NCBI GenBank assembly: GCA_030770545.1
Contig: CM061104.1
Span: forward strand, 9,247,001-9,311,000
Direction: 5' to 3'
DNA length: 64,000 nt
Origin: Macropodus opercularis
Taxonomy: Eukaryota; Chordata; Actinopteri; Anabantiformes; Osphronemidae
The first letter of the stretch is position 1. Each line of letters starts with the position of its first letter. The notes under the pieces are model-generated. The model worked only from the letters and a program-made list of their open reading frames with translations. It was not told the origin of the DNA and searched no databases. Positions 12,044 to 24,264 of this stretch are shown here, piece by piece. The position numbers and the translations under genes were made by a program.

Positions 12044-15000
12044 TCCACCTGGATAAATGTGCTAGAATTACACTGGCTTGGCTTCATAAACATTGATGGA
12101 TCTGGGTAACCTGCAAATGCAGATAAGGACTGTGGAAAAATCACTCGGGCAGCTTTTTACTTCTTGGCCGATATATATTTAAAAAGGAGTATATATGCTG
12201 TAGGATACATCTGCATTACTTATTCCTTTGCACACATACATCAATGACATAGGAGGAAAAATGAATAGTCAATAATAGCGTGGTGGGGTTGTCCTACGCA
12301 GCCCAGCCATGCATATTTTACACCCGTCTCAAATAGAAATAGTTGTGTGATACTGGGTTCATTTTCTGTAGTGTAACCTCTCTGGCCTCTTTGCTCAGGA
12401 GGCTGCTAGATAGAAAACACAGCGCAGAGTTTGTAAATCACACTGGGAACATGGGGTGACACTGTTTTTTACCTGCTATCATCTGTCTCGCTACAAGGCT
12501 GGGACTGAGTTTACATTTTTTATCCATGGCCGACTGTATCCAATCGGACAAACCGCTCACACAAATGCGAGGTCTAGGTAGGACCACAACAGTAACGGTC
12601 AGAATGATTATTCACAGATATTATGTTCACTGTGTGTTAGGGTGTATTAATAGAGTAAGTCTGTGAAGCTCGAATGACTGGCTTCCTAAACTCTTTCAAA
12701 TCCAACTCGCAATACCCATCCATTCTCATCATCACCCCCTCTAACCCGACGACAGGTCGTTTCCAGCTGCTTTGAAACAGTAGCACCCTCAGCTGTGTAC
12801 AGATCTCGGGTCACACAAAAGCTGCATTCAACTAGAAAGTAAGCCACTGGAAAACGGGATATGGATTGAAAAAGCATTCCAGTGTAACTCAGTGCAGCAG
12901 AAGAAGTAGTGGAGAGTTCAAAGTGTGAGGAGAAAACACGAACAGGTGTCTGCTCCTGGTCAAAGGAGAGAAAAGCACCGACACAGAAACCCTGGGACAT
13001 TTGGATGATACGCGTCGGAAAGTCCACCAGAAAAAGTGATAAAACAAGGCAGACGTATTGTCAACTTTCACTTTAGTATATTCAGAGCAGTTGGACACGA
13101 TAAGTAATTCATTGCTCTTCTCCATCGTTATTACTGTTTAACGGTCGTTTAGATTAATTACTTGTTCTGGTTTCTCATCTGTACTGGTGAACAGGAGGAG
13201 CCTGCATGGTTACAATGAATGTTGCCATCTCGAGCATTAAGTCCACCTTTACTTCAGTCCGACGGTGCAGTTGGTGCATGCTGCTGCGCCGACGCACGAG
13301 CGTGTTTATTTACACACGGACATAACTTCCGTGCAGAACTGTGCTACAGTGCTTGGCTTTTCTTTGTCAGTGCTGTGTTTCCATCTGCTCTCTCTGACAT
13401 GATGAGCTGTGTCTGGCATGGTGATTTGTGCCAGAGGTCTCTGGGACAACACAACGAGCAGTAACGGATGATGCAGCCACACAGTGGCAAAAGTAAAGGT
13501 GGCGTTTGCATTGTTGCAAGTATAGCATCACAATCAAGTTAATTTAATGTAAATGTTAGATTTTTGCTTTAAGGGTTGCACCATTTTTTGCTGGGTTATT
13601 GTATCATGTGACATATTCTTATAAAAAAAATCACTTTTTTGTGTATTACGTTTTTCAATATCTTGTTAAATTACAGGTTAATTATAATATATTCTGTTTT
13701 CTTCTTGTATCTAAGTAACCCAATAACATTCTTCAACTCCTTTTGCCTTCACTTTTCCCTTTTTGGCTAAAACTTGGAGAAATTGCATATTTTATAAATA
13801 AAGATTCCATATGCTCTTTGTTTGGCCTAGATGGCCCTCTAGATAAAGTCAGCCTCACAGCTGGTGCACTGAGTTTGATTCAGTCAAACAGCTTTCATCT
13901 AATATCCTCCCACACACACATGCAGTACCCACGATCAACCCACCCCCTCTGATTCAGGGTCATCCATGCCCATCTCCTCTGCTCTGCATTTAGGACTCAT
14001 GAATAAGTAATGACATCTCTCATCACCTCACAGCACTGACAGTCAGGCCAAGAGCTTTCATCTGCTCAGCCCATGTTCAATGTTAATGTTTTCCTTCCTT
14101 CCTGATCATGTGACAGACAAGCAGCTGACCCGAAACCACCATAAACAGCAGCAACATGTAAGTGCATAACAGTGAGGAAATGGAAATATGCAGTTAGATT
14201 ATGTGATTTTATTTAAAGTTATTACTCAGGCCAGGTTAGAAATATTAAAGTTGATCACTGAAATGTATAGTAAAATTTGCATGTGTTGTATTTTGCATAG
14301 ACTTTTTAATATATACAGTATATGCCGGTTAAATATTTGAAATGATCTTCATTACAGTATTCTTTTGTCTTTTTTAAGCAACAATGAAATGCAAGGCAAG
14401 GTTCTCAAGGAGCAGAGCACCTCTGTTCAAATGAGCTCTTCTGTTTGTTAGGATTTACAGGTTTTGCTCAGCTGAATCCTCTGACACTGTCCACAGAGCC
14501 CAAGGAGTAAGTAAGTCAGCTGCATGTACACATTACCTGACTTGTACATTTCTACGTTGTAAAATGAGCATCACATCAGAGATTTTAAGAGTTTGTCTAT
14601 TGTTGCAGTGCATCTCACAACACTCACAGTGTTTTAAATGGTTCAAAAGTAATTCAGCCGTGCAGTCGTTCTCGTACTCCTGCACTGCTGGGCACGTACA
14701 GTAGTAGAGTAACATAGCTATAAGCTGTCTTTAATTAACACAGGCCAACACGGACTGAGCATCAGCAGAGCCAACACTAACACTTTATTACCCGTACAGA
14801 GACACTGGCCATTTCCCTAAAGAGCCAGGATGATTGTTTGTAACAAGCGCTTAGTTTAGTAAATATAATCTACATTTTGAAATCCAACAGAAAGGGGGTA
14901 GTGGTAAATGAGCACTTGGTTAACTAAGACTATTCTTTCCTGGCATGATGGTAGGCAAAATGGAAAAACAAATTTAACATACCTATTAGTATTAAGCTTG

Positions 15001-15900
15001 AGTATTTGGCACATGGTGAATTCAGAGACACCTGGATTGCACAAGCATCCTCCCATAGCATCCTCAATTAAATAAATGGTATCATTTCTACTAATTTGAT
15101 CAGTACTTGGTTGTGTGCAGTCTTAGAAATTGAGTTTTGGGCTTTGACTGATAATGTTAAACAAACCCACAAGATTCTACAGATGATATAGTTGTTTGTT
15201 TGTTTTGATTACAGTTAGATCATCTAATTTTATGGGTTACATGCATTTCCTTCCTCATAAAACATTTAAAATATGCATGTATACCTAATTTCCCATCTTT
15301 TGTTACTTTTTTTCGCACATCACCAAGACCAGTAGATTAGTCTGAAACTGGCAGCAAAGCGCTGTGGGCCACACGTAAACACTACTGGTCGTTCCTACCA
15401 TTTAGCATTTAGAGAAGGTTAGAGAAACGTCACGATTTTAATACAAAGAATATTAAATGTTTAGAATTGATGTGATTTAAGCCTTTTCAGTATTTAATTG
15501 TGCCACAGTTTTATTGGTGACATTAGCATTGAATTGTGAGGATTGTTCTCTTAGTTTTATAAACTCAACTTAATTGTGTTACAGTGGTGATATATTTCCA
15601 TAAATGTATTTATTAATTCATTCTGAATCTGATTCAACTCCACTGTTTTTACTGATATGATATAAACAAACATCTGGTGATGGATGTGCGTTTGGTTGTT
15701 GTAACTAATAATAAATGTCCCTCTCTTTCTGTTTCTCTGTGTTTGGGCCCCTGTTTTGTCATTGTTGAAGAGACTTGCTGATGCTACCCCCTCACTTTTG
15801 CATATTCATTTCATGTTAAATTGATGGATTAAGTTACCCCTGGCTCAAAATCAATCGGGGCTTGCTATTCCTTATTGCTTTACACTGGACAACAATCCCA

Positions 15901-15949
15901 GAGAGGGAGGGAGGGAGAGAGAGAGAGAGAGACTGGGAGCGAGAGAGAA
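15901..15949. repeat. GA-rich purine tract
   Basis: GAGA/GGGA repeats with few interruptions on the + strand. It is a simple-sequence tract that gives spurious Arg/Glu-rich frames. Confidence 0.85.
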
Positions 15950-18900
15950 TGCATTGAGACACCGATAAGGCTCAGTCCCATTATATGTCATTTTAAACAA
16001 AGAGGCAAAGCAGCCTGTGGAGACTCCCTATCAGCTATTAAACAGAGACGTAGCATGCAGCCTGAGATTGATGATTAGCATTTTCTCCTGCTAGAATAAA
16101 GATGCTGGCCTGCACCAGCGATAACCGCAGAGACTAAAAAGAAATGCGTCCTGTTCTTTTCCCCTTTACCCCCTTTTTCTTTTAGTATTTTCTCTCTGTG
16201 TTCTCAGGTCCATAAATATCCATATTCATAAACACCAGTCTTTCTCTATTTTTAATCTCCTTCTTCCGTTTTTTCTCCTGTTCTCCATCTCTCATCGTCT
16301 CTATCATTTCTCTTGTTTTTGTTTTTGTTTTTTTTTCCTTTTTGCACCAGCAAACAAATGCGCAGGCGATGCTGCTGTCCTTTTGTCTTGCGTCCCTGTG
16401 TAATCTGTTAGGAGTGGACAACATGGAAGCCCTTATGTCACAGCCAGAGACTTGTAAGTCCTGGCCAGATACAAGACAGAATGACACAGAATGAAAGCGG
16501 GGTAAAAGGGGGGATTTAAGTAAGAGTTTGATAGGAGCGTGTAAGGCCATTGTTTTCTTTGCTGCAAGACCAATGTCAACCATTGTGCAGGGACAGTTTT
16601 AACAGCTTGTAAGGGCTACAAGACAGCCGGGTTTTACATATAGAAAAGGATGTTTCTGCTTGATAATCTGTCTGTTGTTGAATGTCATTGTAAGCAGCCA
16701 CAGTGGAGCGTTAAATTCACAGCTTCATAGTTTGCTCTGGTTACTATTTCACGTCACAGTATGTGCAAACCAACTTCTATCTTGTTTTATTTTGGTGCCT
16801 TCCTGTATGTTGAGCACATAAAGTGCACGACTGTCACAGCACAGACCTGAATCAGAGTCATAGACCCTTGTGCCAAACGATTCTACATTTCTAATAGTTA
16901 TCTAGTAAGATAGATAAATGAGTTTACATGCGTTACTTCTAGTTTCACCTTAGAGTAGCCAAACTTTGCCAGTAGTTAAAATTTTAATGGATTGTTTATA
17001 TGTGTGTATAATGATAAATAGCGACAATCACATACAAACTTACCACAAATGTTTTTAATTCCCAGCTACTAACTTGACTGAGGCTGCATGTGGATCCACA
17101 CTTCAGACACAGTCCAGAGTTCCTGAGGTTCTTTGTTACTTACAGGTTATCGTGACTTGCTCTGAGGTCAATTGACAGCACAGATAAAATACTTAGCATT
17201 TTTATAATCCAAGTTTTTCAATTAATCATTGTGTTTGCGAATAAACGGTGAAGGCAGACAGAGCTTGTCGACGGACCTAAGTGAGCAGCGTTTTACCTGT
17301 GACTACAGCAGCAGCCATGCGAAGCGATTAGCTGCGTCCCCTCTGTTTTCAGTAGATACACTGTGCTAGAGTTTCCGTTATCTCACAGACATACAGTAAA
17401 CAAAGTACACACATCAACATACACAACCTCCACACACATTCAGTAAAGAGCTTCATCCGCACAGTGGTGCAGATGTTGGTGTTTACACACACAAGTGCAT
17501 GAGTCTGTTTGTCTTGTATCTTCCCAAGTGGTCTGAAGAACATCACTAGAGCTCCCCCATATGCTCACCACTAGTAGTGCAAAACAGGGTAAACATTTGT
17601 TTCACTTTGTAACAGCTGCCATTGCAGGCTTTTTATATTTTTTTATATTTTATATTTTTATTGTAAATATTTATATCATATTTACTTGTTTCATTTAACA
17701 TTTTTGTAAGTTTTAGTTTCTTCTTTTTGTTATAAATAGTCTCACACTGTCCAAACCTTCAGACTTAAGACGGTTGCTTTTATTGATAAGTGAATTAAAT
17801 GCTTGTAGATTTCAACGTATCTGTTAGGTTAGGCACAGTGTGTAGCTCCAATATGTCAGTTCCTCCAAGTCTAGAAGTAGCAGTCTGTAATATCTGTGGT
17901 TTATTACTAGAGCTAGTGAGGATGAAGCAAGACAGAGAAAGTTCAACAGGAAAAGACAGCGTGAAATCAAAATCCCATAGCTTTGATACTTTCTGTCCTC
18001 ACCCTAGATGATCAATTAGACTAAACAGTATCTGCCAGATGGACATGATTACAGTCTGAGAGGAGAAAAGGACACATTTGCTGCAGTGCTGACAGATGTG
18101 GAGACACCAAAGCACATTTCCCGTAAAAAAAAAAAGAACCCAAAAATTTGCAGACCTTTTGATTAAAGAAATATCAAACGTATCCATCCTCACCCTCCAC
18201 AGTTGACTAATTTCTACTTATCCTGATCACTTGTTTCCTTCAAAGAGGAAAGCATTTGTCTTTTTTTCTACTTTTTTTTTGTCTGGCTGTCAGGTAAAGA
18301 ATGAAACCTATGTTTCTCTGCCTGACTCAACCTATTGCCAATGTATTTGAAATGTATTGATATAGTGTTTGTGTCAGCGTGTTCGTTAATTGGGCCAGAG
18401 GATTCATATTGTTGCTTCGGACACAGTCACAAAATTTAGATTTTATTTAACTGAAGACCACCTACTTTTGTCACGTACACATGAACGAGTCGTCAGTCTC
18501 GATGAATATGCATTATTCATAGTGTAATACTGTTATGTGACACTACAGCTCCTGAAGGTTGACTTTGTGAGAAGTGAACACCTGCATTTCAAGGCCAGAT
18601 TCTCTACTGTAGCCTACGACAGCACAGCTCCGCTAGAAAACATCAAACCTACTGTGAAATAAAGACAAACTAGGGAGATGGGGACGGAATAACTGGGTAC
18701 AGGCAAAGTGAGTACGGAGCTAGAATGATGAATTTCAAAGCCTGTTTTCGCTGCTTTCACCTAAGAGTAGCTCACCCATAATAACACCCACCAACCATAT
18801 TGATTACTACGACCGAAATGTAATATATTTTAGACTTGAGAAGCAAGAATGATGCTTGTTGAACAGTATGGAAGGAGTCTAATTTAATTAGACCCGGAGA

Positions 18901-18970
18901 AATCAGTGGCTGTAGCCTCACTTGTCTCTTGTAACGTAAAGCCGTGGGATTTATGTGCATCTCTTCCTTT

Positions 18971-18994
18971 CACACACACACACACACACACACA
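18971..18994. repeat. (CA)n microsatellite
   Basis: Twelve uninterrupted CA dinucleotides. Confidence 0.92.
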
Positions 18995-19248
18995 GGTCAC
19001 CGATGTCCTTGTGCCTTATCATAGCTTTAGCACTGAGGCAGATCAGTGGTTTCTGTCAGCTAACACTCGACCCTTGATGATAGCACAATGTGGCGCGTGT
19101 ATCTGTGTGTATGTATGTGTGGGCAGCATGCAATAGTTTATCTGTTTCCTCTTCCTGCTCTCTATCATCCAGTCACATTCCAAAGCCATGACCTCCCTTT
19201 TCATTGCCAAGCAGAGTGATATCGCTTCTCAGTGCTTCAGCCTTTCAG

Positions 19249-19288
<40 letters not shown>

Positions 19289-22200
19289 TTTTGTATAAGG
19301 TTGACAATGTAGGGTAAAGAAGGTAAAGAGGCAAGAAGATTAGAACATGTTGAAAGCCATTCATTCAGTCCTCACATGGGCCTTTCCGTCAAGGTCAAAA
19401 GTCATCTTTTAAATATTCCAGCAACATTTATCATAAGTGTCAGAAGTCACATTCATTTGCTCAGTGTATCAGTCTCACCTCCTGAGAGGCTGAGTGTTTT
19501 GGGGTGATGATTGTCTTCATCTATTATGACCCTTCAGCAGAGGGCTCTCAGAACCACTTAGTGAATTCCTTACAAAGACAAGACGCACACACAAACACAC
19601 ATAATCCCTCTTTACATGCTTTACATGTCTTTGTTTTGGCCTGTGTAAAATTACAGTTGTACAGGTGTCCAGCCGGCAAAGCAGCGCTGACAGACAGGCA
19701 TGCCAGAGGACAGCCAAGCACTTGTGTTCACCACAAAGATTTTTCTTGTCTTACAACTGGCTGTCCTGCCCAACATGTGGCTTTGGTTACAAAAGCGACT
19801 CTTCTAGCAGGAGCCCCCTTCATCTCCCTGAGCAGCGCAGAGGACGATAGAAGGTGCTTTCCTAGATGAGCTGCAAAAGTGGCTTCCTGTTTCAAAGAGC
19901 CGTGGATGTACACGGCTCATGGATCCCTCTGTTAGCTGGGAGATAGTGCACACCTGGAGAGGGCAGACAGGAAGACAGGACAAGAGACAAGAGGAAAGAG
20001 ATGAGGGGGGACAAAACAGGGAGAAGCCGCTTAGATGTGATGCCAACGGAGGAACCAGCAAGTCTCTCCAATTTCAAATGTCCATTGTGTGAAAACAGGA
20101 TTTCAGCTGCTTAGAGTCTGACTGCCTCCCCACACCCTGCCTCCCTCATTCTGCACCTACCATCAGCATAGCAGGAGATGTGTAGATTTGCACTTTTGGA
20201 AATGCTAAATAGTGACTTCAGCTCTTACCTGTAGGCTTTTCACAAATCTCCTCTTTGGGAAAGTTCTACAGTTTGATTTAAGATTTGTACAATATGAAAC
20301 AAGTGTCTCTTTCTCCTCAAGCCAGATGTAAAACACAGAAGTCATGTTTATATCATATTCAAAGACAAATGACACAAAAACAGGAAATGTGTTTGTTTTA
20401 AGCTTGAAACAGGTGTAAAACAAAGGGCCTTTGCTGACTGACACATACAGAGAGTCCCCTGCCAATCTAGCAAAAAATCCATTTCCTCAGGCCAAAGTGT
20501 TCTCTTTATATGTTGAATATGTTTTGGAACATGCCGGCCATTGATTGACATGGACGCAGAGGCTGGTAAAACATTACTGTGGTGTGGAGCAAACATCAGT
20601 CCGGCTGTCACGCTGTCTCGGATGTGTGGCCTGAGGGGGTATACTGGTTTAATAGTGGTACAAAAATCTGGACATTCACCCTTTTGTTGAAATTCTCTGT
20701 CCTCTTTTTCCTTTTACTCTAAAACTGATATTCTCGGTTTTGTCATTTCACTCTTTACACTGATTATGTGGCTGTAAAGCTTATGTTTTGAAGGACAATT
20801 GGCAGTGATGACATAACACTTAATGATATCGAGCCATTTAAATAAAATTGTGCAAATCCAGTAATAATTATCCATGTTTATGTTTATACAATACTGAACA
20901 CGTGTCTTCTGAGTAAATACTGTGTGTAACAATGATAGTAACAATAATATTTACACTTGTTTAGGATATTGAAACTTCCTTTTTCTCTTTAAACAGTTGG
21001 AAGGCATAGTAGTGACACCCAGCGTGAGTCCCCACCTTGCACCTTCCCGTTTCCAAATGAAAACAAGAGAAAAAATGCTGTATATATAAAATGTCCTGAT
21101 ACTTGTGTATTTCCAAAATGTCATACGGATTGATTCAACACCGGCATTACAATTTTAATCAGCGGTGTAGAACCAGGTGTTAAAATGCATGCAGCAGCCC
21201 TCCAGGCCATAAGAAATTGGACAAGGCACCAGGAAATTGTGTCTCCTCCAGAAACAAGTGTTTGTGATTGTTTATCCCGTGTCTTTAAATTGCATTTCTT
21301 CCTTTTTAATTTAAGACCCTCAGCTGTGGGATCGAAGGAGGGAAAGAGAGAGGGAAAGGGGATGTGGGAGCAGTGGGGGGACCTATTCCACTTTTTTTTC
21401 TTCTTTTTTCTATCCCCCCATCCTCTCCAGTATTAACCCTGTCTGATGTGATTCCTGTCAAATGCAAATGTCATGACCTGATATGGTCAGCCCACAGGGC
21501 ACTGTGACTACACGCTGCACACCCAAATTAAAATATGAAGCTGAATGGTGTGTGTGACTGCAAAGCGTGCGTGTTTGTGCATGTGTGTATAGACATGTCT
21601 GACTGGATGATCTAGACACACTTGCAATTGCAAAAACCATGGACCAAAACATGATCGCTCTGAGGGTGACAAGAACTCAAGTATAATAAAGTACAGCATC
21701 CACAACACAGCACTTTTTACAATATGCTTGAGTTCCTGCAGTAGATGAACATGCTCACCAATTAATATGTCTGTGAATCAGGGGCCTTAGAAACTGCAGC
21801 ACAAGCAACATTCATTTTATAAACCAGTTTAAGTTTATTTAACTATTGTCTCCAGAAACTCCTGAGTTGTTTTTTTAAGATATTCAACATGTGCACTGTG
21901 ACTTTCTTTGGGAATAAGTAAGATTTAATGCTCAGTCCAAAACTTAACTCATATTTTACAGGTTTTAATGACATCATATTAAGTTTTACTGATGTTTCGT
22001 CTGTACTCTATTATTCTGTTTATATTACGTCATACCCTCCAATGGCAAACTCTGAAATCTGTAAGTTTGTAGAATAGCTTTATTATTGTATAATTTAAAT
22101 AGGATGCTGACGTCACTGATGATTTTAATCTTTATTTGAATTAACTGGATGAAAACTGGAAATTATTTGCAAGCCACGTACAGGACAATGTCTCGTTGTA

Positions 22201-22578
22201 TAATTTTGTCTAAAGACGGTCATTTAAAATATCTGAATTTGGCTGTAAAGTGCGGGTAATTGTGGTTAATGCTACAGCGTCCAGAAATGCAACTTGTACT
22301 GCAACGTGTTTACCACTAGAGGGAAGCACATAATCAGCTATATGGGAAGTGGAGGGGCGTTATTAGGTTGAATGTAATCCACTAACAGCCCATTAAGGTG
22401 TAAATACGCACCACATTTCATCAAATGGGCGGTTTTCTACAATTACAATTACAGCATCTACTGAAATGTGTTTGCTACTGAGTTCTTACATTCAGAGATT
22501 ATCATCATTTTGAAAATGCACACAAACATGCTAGTGAGTCTGATTAGCTCATACATGTTTATTTACTTGCAATGAGCA
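18995..22578. other. Non-coding stretch, no exon recognised
   Basis: Apart from the TTTC array at 19249-19289, no gene or mobile element was recognised. Overlapping short frames on both strands around 19500-20080 (up to 121 codons) lack family motifs and look like chance frames in a stop-poor segment. Confidence 0.5.
19249..19289. repeat. (TTTC)n tetranucleotide microsatellite
   Basis: About ten tandem TCTT units ending in a T run. Confidence 0.95.
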
Positions 22579-22800
22579 TGTTCTGCTGGTGTCTGTGTGG
22601 GTTCTCCCCAGGCTTCCTCTCATGCTCCAGAGACATGCAGTCAGAATAACTGGACATCAAAATTTTCCCATAGGTGTGAGTGTGAATGGTCGTCCGTCTA
22701 TACAGGTTGGCCCTGTGATCGACTGGCAACCAGGGTGTTCCCCGCCTCCCACCCAGTGACAGCTGGGATATGCTCCAGCACCCCAGGTGCTTTCCATTAT
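22579..22800. repeat. Degenerate copy of a common teleost interspersed repeat
   Basis: The order of phrases (GGGTTCTCCCCAGGCTTCCT, then AGACATGCAG, CCCATAGGTGTGAGTGTGAA, CCTGTGATCGACTGGC, and CAGCTGGGATATGCTCCAGC) matches a dispersed repeat I have repeatedly seen in fish genomes. The copy is mutated and its usual tail is missing. The family name (SINE or LINE-derived) was not determined. Confidence 0.7.
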
Positions 22801-23507
<707 letters not shown>

Positions 23508-23749
23508 GTGCCTAAAACCTATAAAACTCAACACTATATAGGAAAAAACCCACATTTGATAGCTTTTTTTGCTTTTGTTTTATTTTTTATTCTAAACTAC
23601 ATCTCATAAATCTCCTGTCAGAGAACAGTAGCATTTATACAAAGACTCACTGCCGAAAGACGTACTAAATTCTTTCAGCGCCACCGGTTTTATTATTACA
23701 TCTTCAATTAATAGCTGTGTGAATTTATAGCACAGTAACTGAGATCACG

Positions 23750-24264
23750 TTGCAAATCTCAGAGTGTCTTAAACGCCGGTAGACCAGTAGAATAGTATTT
23801 CACGCCTTTGCTGCGGTTGGAAATTACGATATTCTCGGCCAGCTGTGAAGGCAACATTACATCGTGCGATGGACTGAACGACATGGATGCGAAGGATGAC
23901 TTTGCGCATGCGCCCAGCGAGAGGAGTGGAATCGTGGCTCCGTTAGCATCCAGAGCTATCGGAGTGGTTGGGAAACGCGGAGTGGAGGAAGGCGTCCTGC
24001 GCACTGTAGGCAGAAAGATACTGGCGTCTGTAAATACCCCCAGCTAATCCCCGAGCTAACAATTATCCCTCCATGCGGTCCTGGGAAGGAAGATAACGGT
24101 AACGTTAATGACCCTGCACTGCCACTTAAATTAGCATTCGTGCACGACAGATAAAGAAGGCGGCGTTTTGCGTGCAGAAGCTTCCCTTTCAGGTAAAATC
24201 CCCTCTTCTCTTTTAAACATTAAGAACAAAGCTGCAGTGTGGAGCGACGTTGCGCCCTGTAAGC
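23750..24264 (+). promoter_or_regulatory. Probable lpcat1 promoter and 5' UTR (CpG-rich)
   Basis: CpG density rises sharply from about 23790 to the start codon compared with the AT-rich DNA upstream. It includes a perfect palindromic NRF1-type core, TGCGCATGCGC, at 23903-23913. No TATA box is evident, in line with a CpG-type housekeeping promoter. The transcription start was not determined. Open frames in this segment on both strands are typical for CpG-rich DNA and are not called genes. Confidence 0.55.

Larger units (their letters stand above)
9773..18970. other. Non-coding stretch, no exon recognised
   Basis: About 9 kb without a convincing exon. The open frames of up to 113-133 codons (minus strand 12686-13027 and 16182-16583) show no family motifs, and the second is a low-complexity Lys/Glu-rich product of a pyrimidine tract. 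Contents are a diverged tandem duplication (about 10081-10240), a poly-A run near 11430, a GT array (12019-12043) and a GA-rich tract (15901-15949). Confidence 0.5.

Noticed and set aside
12686..13027. 113-codon open frame on the minus strand
   Set aside because: No family motif, no splice context, and of a length expected by chance in 64 kb.
16182..16583. 133-codon open frame on the minus strand
   Set aside because: The second half is a Lys/Glu/Arg-rich translation of a pyrimidine tract. No recognisable domain.
19504..19869. 121-codon open frame with overlapping frames on both strands
   Set aside because: No motif, mutually overlapping shadows, no splice support.
23808..24047. 79-codon open frame upstream of lpcat1
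   Set aside because: CpG-rich promoter or 5' UTR sequence. The lpcat1 ATG at 24265 is supported by homology and this frame is not joined to it.
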